A DNA stretch of 64,000 nucleotides, from NCBI GenBank assembly GCA_947359465.1, contig OX375881.1:76779914-76843913 (forward strand), in the 5' to 3' direction. Every line of letters begins with the position of its first letter. Position 1 is the first letter of the stretch. This stretch comes from Metellina segmentata (Eukaryota > Arthropoda > Arachnida > Araneae > Tetragnathidae). The notes beneath the pieces are model-generated. The model was not told where the DNA came from. It searched no databases and was given only the letters and a program-made list of their open reading frames with translations. Shown piece after piece: positions 35,567-47,088 of the stretch. The position numbers were made by a program, and so were the translations under genes.

Positions 35567-36934
35567 CTAAAAAACTTTAAAAATAAACTCAAAGGACATT
35601 TTGACAACTTCGAACAGTTGGCTAAGGCTGTCAGCATTCTGGTGTTTTCTGCACTGACGATGGATTACCTCATAGTTCCAGGGCTGCAGTGCAAGAGCCC
35701 ATCTCATGAGACGCGGATTTACCCCCGAGTTTGGACACAGAACTTGGTAGGTCCATCTCGGTAGCATCGTAGCTTCTTGACAGCAAACACAATAGCGGCA
35801 CATTCCTTTTCGGTAGTTCCGTATTTTCGCTCTGCGGTTGAGAACTTCTTGCTGAGGAACAGAATAGGATGCTCCTCCCCTTTTTCTGTCTTCTGGGATA
35901 ACACTATACCCATGCCTAAATCCGAGGCATCACATTGAACGTAAAACGGGGCATTAAAGTTAGGAGCATACAGAATAGGGTTCGGGTTAGCCTTCTCTTT
36001 AGTTCTTGAAAAGACCGTTGACATTCTTTGGTCCACTTAATTTCGGACCTCTTGACTTTTTCCTTCAGGAGTTCGGTCAAAGGAGCAACAATAACAGAAA
36101 AGTTTGGGATGTATTAGCGGTAATACCCGTGTAATCCAAGGAATGCTCGAATGTCTGTCGTGGTGGTTGGAATAGAAAATTTTTGGATAGCCTGAATTTT
36201 CAAACTCATTAGGGGACCTCTCCCCCTGTCCCACATAATGTCCCAAGTACATCCCCTTCTCTTGGGCAAATTTGCATTTGCTACTTTTCAGACGAAGGCC
36301 CGCTTTAGTTATTATCTCCAAGACACATTTCAGACGTTTAAGGTGAGAACTCCAATCCAAGTAGAATATGGCCATGTCATCCAGATAGGGTACTGCGAAC
36401 ATGTCATACCCTCTCAAGAGCGCAGACATCATTTTGCTGAAGTAATAAGGAGCATTTTTCAGTCCAAACGGCATCCTTAATGGTCGAAACGACCCGAAAC
36501 GTCACGAAAGTAGCATACTGTTGAGCACCTTTAGTCATGGGAATTTGCCAGTAGCCTTTTGACAAATCCAGAACGGTGATGAATTTGGCATTGGAGACGG
36601 CTTCCACTCTTTCCTCGATGTTAGGGATAGGAAAATACTGAGTTTTCGTGATTTCATTCAGCTTCCGATAGTCAATGCAGGGCCTTGGGTCTTTCCCTGG
36701 TACCTCAATTAAAATCATAGGCGAAGTGAAATCACTCTCACCCACTTAAATAATTTTCATTTGGAGCATCTTTTCAATTTCGACTTTCAAGATCTGCGAT
36801 TGTCGGACCGACATTCGATATGGCTTCGCACAGATGGGCTTTATTTCAGAAAGTTCGATATCAAACTGGATACGATCTGTGAGGCCAAGCACGTTTGAGA
36901 AACACTTGAAATATTTACATATAACACAACTGAG
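35567..36934 (-). pseudogene. RT-RNase H of Gmr1-like copy 2, broken
   Basis: The same domain as copy 1, in four overlapping frames: VPGKDPRPCIDYRKLN and LDLSKGYWQIPM (36480-36745), MPFGLKNAP and YLDD (36037-36474), QCDASDLGMG and TEKECAAIVFA (35719-36036), and NADSLSQL at the end. A base is missing near 36500, and stops lie near 36748 and 36116. The segment after the RNase H TEKE block carries a deletion near 35732. Clearly dead. Confidence 0.82.
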
Positions 36935-37087
36935 CTAGTCAATCTGGTCGTCATCCAGTCTTCCTTTCACTTCACTGTTTCTCAATATCTCCTCGAGATC
37001 AAAAATATTTGGATTGTTTTTCACAGGCAGGAATTCTTCTTCCAACTCTGATTCTTCATCCTCGCAAGTAGTGACCAGATTTATGAA

Positions 37088-38160
37088 TTAAGGCCTCTGG
37101 TAGTAAGGTTTTAATAGATTTACATGATAGATTTGTGACGAATTTTTCCGGTTAGGCAGGGCAACAAAGTAGTTCGTCTCCGAAATCTTGCTTTCAATGG
37201 TCCCAGGACCATGCCGTTGAACCGCTAACTTATTTACAGGTGAGGGTGCAAGTACCAGTACTTTATATCCAACATTGAATTCACGTTTCACGGTATTTTT
37301 GTCGTACCATTTTTTTTCTTTGCTTGGCCGCTTCCTCCATATTATCAATGGCTAGGCTGCGACATTTTCCCAATCTTCTCAGAAGATTGAGGATATATTC
37401 AACAACTGAAGCATTTCCTTCTTCCGGCTGTAACCAGTTTTCATACAGAAGAGTGACGGGGGTCCGCAATTTTTTTCCATGAACCAATTCAGCTGGACTG
37501 AATCCGGTGTATTCATGAGTAACTGTCCTTAAGGCGAACAAGACCGCATGGGCATGCTTCTCCCAATCTGATCCTTCTTCGGTACACAAAACTCTCAAAA
37601 TCCGTTTACGGGTACGATGAAACTTTTCTACAGGATTGCTCTGGGGATGATACACAGAGCTAAGTACCACCTTGATGCCGAAACGTTCAAAAAATTCCGA
37701 CGTGAGTTCGCTCATAAACGAGGTTCCCTGGTCGTGTTGAATCTCCTTAGGAAAACCCATTCGACTAAAAATCTGAAGGAGAGCATTAATCACGGATCTA
37801 GATGTTATGTTTGGAACTGCCACAGCATCTGGGTACTTCGACCACATACACATTGCCGTAATCAGGTATATTTGGCCTGAGTCCGTCTAGGGCAAAGGTC
37901 CTACAGCGTCAATATTAATTCGGGAAAAAACTTCAGTAATCACTGGAACAAGAGTCATGGGCGCTTTTTTCTTGTACCTTGTCTTTCCAGCTCTCTGGCA
38001 GGAATCGCAAGCCTTTACGAAGTCCTCTGCTTCTTTGTAACAGTTTTCCAGAAAAAGTACTTGGTTATTCTGTCTTTGGTCTTGGTGGTCCCAAGATGAC
38101 CTGACGTGCCTTCATGACACAATTTCAGTATCTTCTCTCGATACTCTATGGGCACGACGA
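37088..38160 (-). pseudogene. integrase of Gmr1-like copy 2, broken
   Basis: Zinc region remnants lie at 38000-38130. The core begins INIDAVGPLP and meets TAG at 37887-37889, the same position as in copy 1. It continues with MWSKYPDAVAVPN, QHDQGTSFMSE (second catalytic Asp) and HPQSNPVEKFHRT (catalytic Glu). The frame breaks at the shared A8 run near 37310, then FNVGYKVLVL, and ends KPYYQRP at TAA 37088-37090, again shared with copy 1. Confidence 0.82.
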
Positions 38161-40064
38161 TGAACTCTTCCTTTCGATACCACTCTTGTCCTTCTTGATC
38201 TTTACCAAAAGTCGGCCTTTCACCAGTTCAAAATCTTTAGGAGGGTCTCCATTTTGGATTTGTTTTACTTGAGAGCTCATCTCTTCATCTTCACCTTGAG
38301 CCTTGATTAGTTGCTCAGTATCCACTTTTAACAATTCAGTGATATCTTGATCTTCTGCCACCTGAATGAACTCGTCACTTACTTCCCCTGATTCCACTTC
38401 ATTTTTTTCCAAGGTAATGAATTCTTCGGCTGGGATAGGGTTTTTGGATTCTTTAATTAAAGATTGAGAGAGAGAGAGAGAGAGAGAGAGATTCTTCCCT
38501 TTCTTTCACTTTTTTTTCTGATGCCTTCGTTCCTTCTTCGAACGACCTTCGACGAACCTTCGTTCGTCTAACGAAGGTTCCTTCTCAGTATAGCATTTAT
38601 TTGATTCACAGATTGACAATCTTCCCTTTTTAACAAGGCAGCAGTCCGATTCCCTAAAAGATATCGTCCGCGGTCTAGTTCATCTGGAATCGCAGCAGTT
38701 TTAGTCAAAGTTTTTCACAATTCACACTCTACCAAAACTTCGGCAAGAGGTAAACAAGTTGAGCTGGATTCCAAATGTTGCTGTACCCAAACATGTTCAC
38801 CCGTCATGTCAGCTGAATTCACCAATTTCCGACACACAATGTCAATGATCGCTCCGGTGTCTCTTAGTAGATTTATATCCTGACCGTTTATTTTTCCTTT
38901 CATGATATACGGTTCCAGGTATTTCTCAGGTTCTTTGTCCGAAATGTAATTTACAGTTTCCGAAGGTTTCTTCAACTTTGGACAATTTGGTAGGATATGA
39001 CCAGGCTGATTGCAATGAAAACACCGCATCTGTCTCCTGCGGTCGAATTGCGGGTTTGGGTCTTGTTCGGAAAATCTTCGTTCTATTTTAACCCCTTTAC
39101 CATTTATGGTATCACTTCTCCTTGTTGGATTATCGGTCTTTTCAAACTTGTTTTGAACTCGACCCTCGAACGTCTTTCGCAAAGACAGGGTTTCGTTTCA
39201 CAGTTCGTCTAACGTCTTCAAACTTCTCCAACAGTTCCACCAAATCTGTAGGTGAGTGTATTTCTGTCCATTCTCTTAGATACATATCTTTAAATTCGGA
39301 TGGTGTTTTTTTCTTCATCTGATCTGTGATGATCAAATCTCTCAGTTTTTCAAAAGTAAGGACCTGACAACCTGCAATCCATCCATCGAAATAAGTAGAC
39401 AATTCATGATAGAAATCCATCCAGTTCCGATCAACTGCTTTATGGTGTGAACTAAATAACTGTCGAAATCTTTCTGGTGTTAGTTTGAACCTTTTTAACA
39501 GAATATTTTTGATGTGATCATAATTTGTAGCTAGGTCAGCTGTTCACGGGCTATTATATGAGCAATCTCTTGGGGTATCAAACTTAATAGGTGAGATACC
39601 CACATTTCTTTTCCCAGCGACAGCAAAGTTGCCTGTCGCTCGAACAAGATTAAATAAAGACTCATATCATCTTTCATGTCGTATTTCGGAAGGATCTTGG
39701 TCAAGTCTCGATTCGATGGTCTAGAATTATCATCTGCACCTCGCTGGGTTTGACTAGTTGCTTCTATTCTCAATTTTTCCAACTCATACTCTCGTTCTTT
39801 CTGCTTTTCTTCAAGGGCTTCAATTCTCCGCTTTTCTTCAAGGTCTTCAATTCTCCGCTTTTCTTTCACTTAAAGGTCTTCATTTGTCTTTCGAGTTTCT
39901 ATAATTCGACCAAAAAGTGATTTAGTGAATTCCTCATCATATACCTCACTTGAAGTAATAAGATTCACTAATTCTTTTATGGATTTTTCTACGGTGATTT
40001 CCAAATCTATCTCCTCCACCAATTTGATCAAGTCCTCTTTGTTTCCCGAAACTAAATAAGTCAT
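38161..40064 (-). pseudogene. gag-protease of Gmr1-like copy 2, broken
   Basis: ATG at 40064. The coiled-coil repeat is shorter than in copy 1 and begins with a stop near 39868. The SCAN-like segment lies at 39142-39540, with one base missing near 39541. The knuckle CFHCNQPGHILPNC and protease DTGAI follow (38715-39182). Unlike copy 1, the frame reads through the protease into ECEL. A (GA)n tract is at 38463-38492 and an inserted hairpin sequence at about 38524-38582. Confidence 0.8.
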
Positions 40065-41024
40065 GATTAAATTCTAAACAGGTATAAAAAGAAAACTTTT
40101 CGAAACCGAAACTGTCCAGAATTCTGACTTACCTTATAGCCAAGCCACAAAAAATGTAACTCAAAGACAATAGAACAATAGAAAAGAAATAAATGAACAA
40201 AAACCAATTTTGTAAGCCAAAAGACCTTCAAAAGAATTTTGTTTTTTAAATTTAAATCAAAATACCATTTCAAATCCAAAACAAATTTAAGTAATTAATT
40301 AAGATTAATAATCATCTACGACAACTAAATTCTATTATAAAAGCAAAATTTGCGATTAAGAAATTTTTTGTTTCGAAACCTGTTACGATAAATGGAAGTT
40401 ATCACAAAAACAGAAGTGAAATTGTACGTTATATCCAATAGTACATAAAATTTTATATTTAAAACCAAAACCACTTATCTGGAACAGTTGCTTGATGGTG
40501 CACCGTAAGTCCTTGAGCTGGAACCCAAAGTTCGAACTGGACTTCGCTGACGATGACAGGACGGGATGCCCAAAAAGTTCGGACCGGATGGCCCTTTCGA
40601 TGCTGAACACACACGCGTTTCACACACAGGAACAGGACGGGATGTCCCAATTCTACTGACCGGACTAAGCTTCGTTGCTGGACACACGCACAGGGTGGCT
40701 ACAAAAATTGAAGTAAAAAGTTCCCTGAGTTTTCCCTGATTTCCAGAGTATTTTTCATGAACTTCCCTGAGTTTCTCCATCCGTTCGCAGAACAATTCTT
40801 CCGTAATTATGATAAACTTGACACTTGATGAACTAAAAAACTATAGACTGATAGATGAATAAAAATGAGATAAGTAAAAAATATTTTTAATTGTATTCCA
40901 TAATAGACGAAATAATATAAAGTTATAGGTAGAAAATTTAATTTTACATTTTTAACTATTTTGATGTGTTTGCAAAAGCAGCCATCAGCCCCTGAATCCG
41001 TCAATGGCGCCAGCGCTCAGTACA

Positions 41025-42025
41025 TCTCTACTATTATAAAAGGAAGTGTTTGTCTGTCTGTCCTGTACGCAGTGTCCTGACGAATAGATGGCACTTACAA
41101 TAGTGAAATTTAGCGCACATGTGGTCCGAATTTTTTGCAATTTTTCTATCGTCCCCGAATTTTAAAATTTAATCTAAAACATTTAAAAATTAATTAATTG
41201 GAATTTAATTATTATTATTTTCCTTAGAATGGCATACGGTATAAAGACAACGATTTTAGTATCAGCAACGATTTTAGCGGACGAACAAAACAAATAAAGT
41301 TTTAACTGGAGTTATGTAGTTCTTTTTTCGATCTCCTAGATCGTTAAAGATAGAAGAAAAATTTCAACGGATTTCAAATCTGCGGAAAATTTTACATCAG
41401 ATCGATACCTAAAAACATGATATTCTTTAAATAAATAATTTTTAAATTGTAACTTCTATATTTTTTCCAATACGAATTTGGCCGCCGGTGCCGTGAAGAA
41501 TTCTACCTTCGTAGTTTAAAAGATCAGATTAATTCATTTTGATTTCCTGAGCAACGGATTCGAGTTCGTTCGTTCTGGTTCGAACTGGAGTTCTTCGTTG
41601 CTTTTTTCTATCTTTGCGATCGTTAAAGATGGAATAAAAATTTCAACGGATTTGAAATCTGCGGAAAATTTCACATTGGATCCATACTTAAAAATATGAT
41701 TTTCTTCAAATAAATAATTTTTAAATTGTAACTTTTATATTTTTCCAATACGAATTTCGCCGCCGAGAAGAATAACCTTCGTTTGATTCGAGATTCATTC
41801 ATTATGAAGATTAACGGATTCGGGTGAACCAAAAGAAATAATTAAAGTTATGAATGGCATTCTTCAGTGCTTTTTCCTATCTCAGCGATTGTTTAAAATA
41901 AAATGAAAATATCAACGGATTTCAAACATGCGGAAAATTTTACACCAGATAGACCTGTACGTTTGATTTTCTTTTAATAAATAATTTTTCAATTAAATAT
42001 TTATATTTTCATAGGAGATTGTAAT
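41025..42025 (+). mobile_element. Helitron 5' part with tandem internal modules
   Basis: It starts TCTCTACTATTATAAAAGG after an A at 41024, then TGTTTGTCTGTCTGTCC. Three copies of a module (GATCGTTAAAGATRGAA, TTTCAACGGATTT, ATCTGCGGAAAATTT, TTTAAATAAATAATTTTTAA) lie at about 41325-41475, 41605-41755 and 41865-42005. After the copia insertion, TTTGGCCGCATTTGACAATG (46408-46427) matches the 3' region of Helitron A. I could not find its CTAG end. Confidence 0.65.
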
Positions 42026-42211
42026 TGGATTTTAGGATCAAACAACCAAACAAATACATAGAATAACCAGCTTTATTTAAGATTAACACGAAAACGCAAT
42101 ATACAAAAGAAAAGTGACAAGAACAGAAGTAGTAGAAGTGTTTTAACCTCTTGCGGTTAACAAAAAACCTCACACAGTTAAGGACACAACAAATGTTTTG
42201 CATCATATACA
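42026..42211 (-). repeat. 3' LTR of copia element
   Basis: On the + strand it runs from TGGATTTTAGG to CATATACA, so on its own strand it has TG...CA ends. It appears identical to 46178-46363. Confidence 0.92.
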
Positions 42212-42234
42212 ATACTTCCTTTCAAAACATACAT

Positions 42235-45200
42235 TCACACATCAATACCAATTTTCTTACACAAAAACTGAAACCGAGGTTTCGCCAGTGGTTTGGTCAG
42301 AATGTCTGCGAGTTGTTTCTCGCTACAAACATGTTCAATGTTCACAGCACCTTCCAGGTGTTTCTCACGAACGAAGTGAAATCTCACTTCGATGTGTTTG
42401 GAACGCTTGTGAAACTTTGGATTCCTTGCGAGCTTTATTGCACTCATGTTGTCAACCATGATGCTAGGAATAGACCTCAGTGTGGTCAGTTCATTGAACA
42501 ATCGTATCAACCACATTATTTCTTTCGTGGCTTCACAGGCTGCCACATACTCAGCCTCAGTGGTGGACAGTACAACACTCTGTTGTTTACGGCTTGACCA
42601 TGTAATAACACCACCAGAGTACATACTCAAGACACCAGATCTTGAACGCCTTGTTTCGACATCCCCGGCATAATCTGCATCACTGTAAGCCCGAAGTTCC
42701 CCAGGTGTTATGTCTGAATTATATAAAAGTCCATAGTTAATGGTGCCTTTTATGTACCTAAAAATTCTCTTTACAGCTTGCCAATGAGAATGCATTGGTG
42801 ATTCAAGATGCTCCGATACCACGCTCACAGCATAAGCAATATCTGGCCGAGTCGCTGTAGAGAGGTACATAAGGCTGCCCACTGCTTCCCTGTATGGTTC
42901 TTTTCCATCCAACTTTTCATCACTACTTGGATTCCACTTTTCACAAGGAGTTGCAACAGTGTTAGCATCAGAAAATCTAAATTTGTTAAGGATTTTCTGA
43001 ACATAGCTTGCTTGAGTGATGAAAATTGAGCCATTACTTAACTGGTTGATTTGCATGCCTAGAAAACAGTCCAATGAGCCAGTTGTAATTTTAAATTCCC
43101 TTCTCAATAACTGTACGAAGTTACAAACTTCTTCATCAGACCCAGCTACCAGTCCATCATCTACGTAGATGGCAACCAGAAGTTTTTTACCTTCTTCTTT
43201 CCTGAAGAAAAAACATGGATCTGCAGTGCTGCAAGACATATCTTGACTTTTGATGAAGTCCACAAATCTCTTGTTCCAGCATCTCGGTGCCTGTTTAAGT
43301 CCATATAAACTCCTATGAAGCTTGCAGACACGCCCCGATCCATCATCGAACCCTTCAGGCTGCTTCATATATGTTTCCTCCTTAAGTTCTCCATAAAGGA
43401 AGGCAGTTTTCACATCAAACTGCAGAAGTTGGAGCTTTTCCGCTGCTGCAACACTCAATACTGCTCTAACAGTGTCGAATCTGGCCACAGGACTAAATGT
43501 TTCATCATAGTCCTGCCCGTGTTTTTGAACATAGCCCCTAGCCACAAGTCTTGCCTTATACCGGTCAACACTGCCATCAAGTTTGGTCTTAACTCGAAGA
43601 ACCCAGCGATTAGATATTAGCTTCTTTCCATGTGGCAAGTCAACAAGTTCCCAGACTTCATTTTCAGCCAATGATGCCATCTCTTCATTCATGGCTTGAC
43701 TCCATTCATTAGCATTTTCTGATTTCATGGCTGAAGCATATGATTGAGGAACATCTGTGTGCGCAAGCAGAACATAATCTTTCAGATAAGCAGGTGGCTT
43801 GACTTTTCTCTTTTCTTGCCCAGATGTTTGTGGCTGGTCAACCTCTTCATTAGTTTCTTCCTCTGGCGATTGTGGTTGGTCAACCTCTACATCTGTTTCT
43901 TCCTCTGGCAATTCACTCCCACAAGCATCAGAGACTACAGGTTTTTCATGTGGCATCACACTCAGCTGCACTTTATTCTCTAATGCTTCTTCTTTTTCAA
44001 ACATTACATCTCTACTCAAGATAATTTTGTTCTTTGCTGACAACCAGACACGATACCCATCTCTTTCACCACAGTAGCCAACTAAGAGCCCCTTTTCACT
44101 CTTGGAGTCCCATTTTTGTCTTTTCTGCTTGGGTACATGTACAAAACACTTTGTCCCAAACACACGCAGATGACGAATGTTAAAGGATTTCTTGAGCCAA
44201 AGTTCTGCAGGTGTTTTGCCCTTGATGGCAGTAGGGCCAGTTCTATTCAGAACATATGCAGCTGTATTAACAGCTTCAGCCCACAGCTTTATCGGAAGAT
44301 TCTTTGTGTGCAGCATGGACCTTGCACTCTCCACCAAAGTTCTGTTCTCCCTTTCCGCAGCTCCATTTTGTTCAGGAGTGTAGGGCATTGAAAATCTGAT
44401 GTTGATCCCTTTGGCATGAAGAATTTCTTGGACATCTGTATTCTTGAATTCTCCTCCACCATCGCTGAGGAACTCTTTGACAGTGTGTCCAGCAGTCTCC
44501 ACTTCACTTAAAAATATTTTCATGCAGTTCGATACTTCATTTTTAGCTTTTATAAAAAATACTCTGCGAAACTTTGAAAAATCATCTTTAAAACAGACAA
44601 AATATCGTGAGCTCCCTACAGAATTCTCCTGCATAGGTCCACAAACGTCTGCATGGATAAGTGCTCCTGCCTCTTTTGGTCTATCTGATCTAGTTCCAAA
44701 ACTTGCTCGATGCTGTTTTCCAAACATGCAGCCGTCACAAAAGTTTTCTTTTACATCAACCTCAATTCCTTGTTGACACAGATATTCTTTTACGTGTTGC
44801 TTGTTTTGGTGACACAGTCTTTCATGCCACAGCTGTGCACTTTCCTTTTTAGATGCAACGTACACATTTGCTGCTGTTTGAGGCACTTTGACCCTCATTT
44901 CAAGAGCATAGAGTCCTCCAGCTGTCCTTCGACCTCTCAGTCTCTGCACACCATTTCTTGAAAATGTACAATTTTCCTTACCAGCATCAAAATGGAAACC
45001 TTTGTCAATGGTCTGCCCAACTGAGAACAGGTTTCTGTCGATTTTAGGGACATACCACACATCTGTTAGATGATTCTGTTCCCACTTGCCATGTATCAGC
45101 ATCTCAACACTTACAGTTCCTTTGCCATATGCCAAAATGTCTTCACTGTTCCCTATTCTGATAGGCTTTGGAGTCACAAAAGTTTCAAAAGAATCAAAAT

Positions 45201-46062
45201 ATTCTTTTCTTTTGGTCATATGTGCTGATGCACCTGAATCAGCTAACCACAGTTCATCGTCTGGAACACCTTCAAACACACATATGAAAGCATCCCCACC
45301 AAGCTTCGTAGAAAAATTTGTTCTTTTGGGACAGTTTTTAGCAAAGTGGCCAACCTTGTGGCATTTAAAGCACTTCCTTTCAGGTTTTCCATTACTAACC
45401 TTTTTCTTATTAGCAACAAGGGCTGCAGAGTCATCATACCTTTTAGGAAGTCGCATTTCAATCAGTCGGAGACGTTCTGTCAACTTATTTAAAGTTCTTT
45501 CTTCAATTGGGACAGACTCCCAGACACTTTTAAACTCAAAGTACTCTTGGGGTAACGTTGACATAATTCGACTCATTAGCAGCAGATCAGGAAGTTCTGT
45601 TTTCACCAGTCGTTTAAGTTCATCGTTGAGCTCACAAAAATTCTTTTGCAGACGTGACACATGAGTCACAATATCCTCCATCGGATCTTTAACACTGCTG
45701 AAGAATTGTTCCATCAGTCTATCCACACGCTGACCAGAGCTTTGCTCATACACAGACAACAGCTTGTCCCAAATTGACTTTGCAGAGTCACATGTCGCTG
45801 TCAATTCTAGATTTGCATCATTCATGCATCCCACAAGAATTAATTGTGCAAGAGCATCACTCTTTTTGAATGACTTCAGTTCCTTTTCGTATGCTGTAAA
45901 CACCTCTACGCCGGCAGTTGCTCCAGGATCGGTCGGGACAGTGCATTGTCCTGTAGTAGTGTCCAAGACGTCATTATGTCTAAGCAACAGTTCAATCTGT
46001 CTCCGCCATTTCGACCAATTTCCTTGTCCTTCAAGCTTTTCTATGTGTGGTTTAAAATCCAT
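42235..46062 (-). CDS. copia gag-pol polyprotein
   Basis: One ORF of 1275 codons from the ATG at 46062; the frame stays open a few codons upstream but without an ATG. Numbering from this Met: gag N-terminal (GNWSKWRRQIELLL near 16), CCHC knuckle CFKCHKVGHFAKNC at 231-244, protease DSGAS at 275-279, integrase HHCC region from about 413 with catalytic D472, D534 and E570 (35 residues between the last two), RT with YVDD at 966-969, and RNase H with D1128, E1169 and D1204. The order gag-PR-IN-RT-RH is normal for Ty1/copia. It has no stop or frameshift and all catalytic residues, so it may be active. The many + strand ORFs opposite are shadows. Confidence 0.95.
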   Translation of the reverse strand: MDFKPHIEKLEGQGNWSKWRRQIELLLRHNDVLDTTTGQCTVPTDPGATAGVEVFTAYEKELKSFKKSDALAQLILVGCMNDANLELTATCDSAKSIWDKLLSVYEQSSGQRVDRLMEQFFSSVKDPMEDIVTHVSRLQKNFCELNDELKRLVKTELPDLLLMSRIMSTLPQEYFEFKSVWESVPIEERTLNKLTERLRLIEMRLPKRYDDSAALVANKKKVSNGKPERKCFKCHKVGHFAKNCPKRTNFSTKLGGDAFICVFEGVPDDELWLADSGASAHMTKRKEYFDSFETFVTPKPIRIGNSEDILAYGKGTVSVEMLIHGKWEQNHLTDVWYVPKIDRNLFSVGQTIDKGFHFDAGKENCTFSRNGVQRLRGRRTAGGLYALEMRVKVPQTAANVYVASKKESAQLWHERLCHQNKQHVKEYLCQQGIEVDVKENFCDGCMFGKQHRASFGTRSDRPKEAGALIHADVCGPMQENSVGSSRYFVCFKDDFSKFRRVFFIKAKNEVSNCMKIFLSEVETAGHTVKEFLSDGGGEFKNTDVQEILHAKGINIRFSMPYTPEQNGAAERENRTLVESARSMLHTKNLPIKLWAEAVNTAAYVLNRTGPTAIKGKTPAELWLKKSFNIRHLRVFGTKCFVHVPKQKRQKWDSKSEKGLLVGYCGERDGYRVWLSAKNKIILSRDVMFEKEEALENKVQLSVMPHEKPVVSDACGSELPEEETDVEVDQPQSPEEETNEEVDQPQTSGQEKRKVKPPAYLKDYVLLAHTDVPQSYASAMKSENANEWSQAMNEEMASLAENEVWELVDLPHGKKLISNRWVLRVKTKLDGSVDRYKARLVARGYVQKHGQDYDETFSPVARFDTVRAVLSVAAAEKLQLLQFDVKTAFLYGELKEETYMKQPEGFDDGSGRVCKLHRSLYGLKQAPRCWNKRFVDFIKSQDMSCSTADPCFFFRKEEGKKLLVAIYVDDGLVAGSDEEVCNFVQLLRREFKITTGSLDCFLGMQINQLSNGSIFITQASYVQKILNKFRFSDANTVATPCEKWNPSSDEKLDGKEPYREAVGSLMYLSTATRPDIAYAVSVVSEHLESPMHSHWQAVKRIFRYIKGTINYGLLYNSDITPGELRAYSDADYAGDVETRRSRSGVLSMYSGGVITWSSRKQQSVVLSTTEAEYVAACEATKEIMWLIRLFNELTTLRSIPSIMVDNMSAIKLARNPKFHKRSKHIEVRFHFVREKHLEGAVNIEHVCSEKQLADILTKPLAKPRFQFLCKKIGIDV

Positions 46063-46177
46063 TTTCGGTAACAGCAAAGTCAAAAAATAGTCTACGATTT
46101 ATCACGTACGTACTAGATTTACTTTAAATGAATAACAACTTACTGCTCAGTAGAAGAGAGATAAGCCCATAACCAAT

Positions 46178-46363
46178 TGGATTTTAGGATCAAACAACCA
46201 AACAAATACATAGAATAACCAGCTTTATTTAAGATTAACACGAAAACGCAATATACAAAAGAAAAGTGACAAGAACAGAAGTAGTAGAAGTGTTTTAACC
46301 TCTTGCGGTTAACAAAAAACCTCACACAGTTAAGGACACAACAAATGTTTTGCATCATATACA
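46178..46363 (-). repeat. 5' LTR of copia element
   Basis: Same sequence as the 42026-42211 LTR. The primer-binding site lies immediately inside it on the minus strand (+ strand GCCCATAACC at 46165-46174). Confidence 0.92.
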
Positions 46364-47088
46364 ATAATTGTGACGTCACGCCGATTGGATCTCTTCGCAA
46401 ACGATTTTGGCCGCATTTGACAATGACGAATCCATCACGAAAGAACTGTAACGGGAACGCAAACTTTTCAACAACAAAAAAAACCTCAGAGTTCAAAAAT
46501 TTTCGAAAAAAATTAATAACTTCTAACACATATGTAATAAAAAACATATGCATAATCTAAATGACTACTTTTTGGTTAGCCGGGCGCAATTTTGGAAAAT
46601 CGCCAATCTAGGTATTTTAGAAACAAATGATTTTTTTTAATGTTGATTATAAATTGGAACCGAATGTTTAACTTTTGCAGGTTTTTCCGGCCTTTAGTAT
46701 TTTTTAAAGCCGCAAGGCACTACGTTCCTATTATTGACATTAGGGAACGTGGCACAGCAGTAGACTTCGGTTACAGGATTTCCGGCCGTTACAGGTTTAA
46801 TAAAACAGTATACAATGTATACAACTCTTTTTTCTGGATGTTTACGTAAAAAATACACTTCTCATTTTCGGAATGAAAACAAAATTGGCGACATTTTGAT
46901 TTTGGTTCAAAGTGGCGCCCGCATGGCTAACGGAAAAGTACCAAATGGGTGCCATTTGCAAAACGAAATTCCAACTTTTTCCCTGAGTTAAACGAAACTT
47001 CCCTGAGTTTTTCCAGATTTTTCCAGAAAATGATTCTTCCCTGAGAAATCCCTGATTTCCCTGAATTCCCGGTTCTGTCGCCACCCTG
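46364..47088. other. distal part of the CAGGGTGGC element and Helitron 3' piece
   Basis: Helitron-related sequence continues to about 46460; the rest belongs to the CAGGGTGGC element, ending in its TTCCCTGA-rich subterminal repeats. Short ORFs here show no family signature. Confidence 0.5.

Larger units (their letters stand above)
42026..46363 (-). mobile_element. Ty1/copia retrotransposon, intact and apparently young
   Basis: The 186-bp LTRs at 42026-42211 and 46178-46363 look identical by eye. Flanks GTAAT (42021-42025) and ATAAT (46364-46368) match at 4 of 5. Inside the 5' LTR, the minus strand reads GGTTATGGGC, complementary to the anticodon-loop region of initiator tRNA-Met, the copia-type internal primer. 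A purine tract (GAAAGGAAG, minus strand) precedes the 3' LTR. One uninterrupted ORF fills the interior. It is the youngest element I can see and the innermost of the nest. Confidence 0.93.
40691..47088. mobile_element. TIR element with CAGGGTGGC ends in the leader of copy 2
   Basis: Both ends start CAGGGTGGC followed by ACA, and carry TTCCCTGAGTTTTCCCTG-type subterminal repeats (40720-40790, 46975-47070). CACGCA flanks both sides (40685-40690, 47089-47094). Copy 1 has the uninterrupted target at about 26222. The ends look hAT-like, but I can see only a 6-bp duplication. Own sequence is about 2 kb including a Helitron 5' part; no transposase. Confidence 0.75.

Noticed and set aside
42446..46090. 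Many + strand ORFs opposite the copia polyprotein, up to 192 codons
   Set aside because: They are antisense shadows of a strongly conserved minus-strand ORF.
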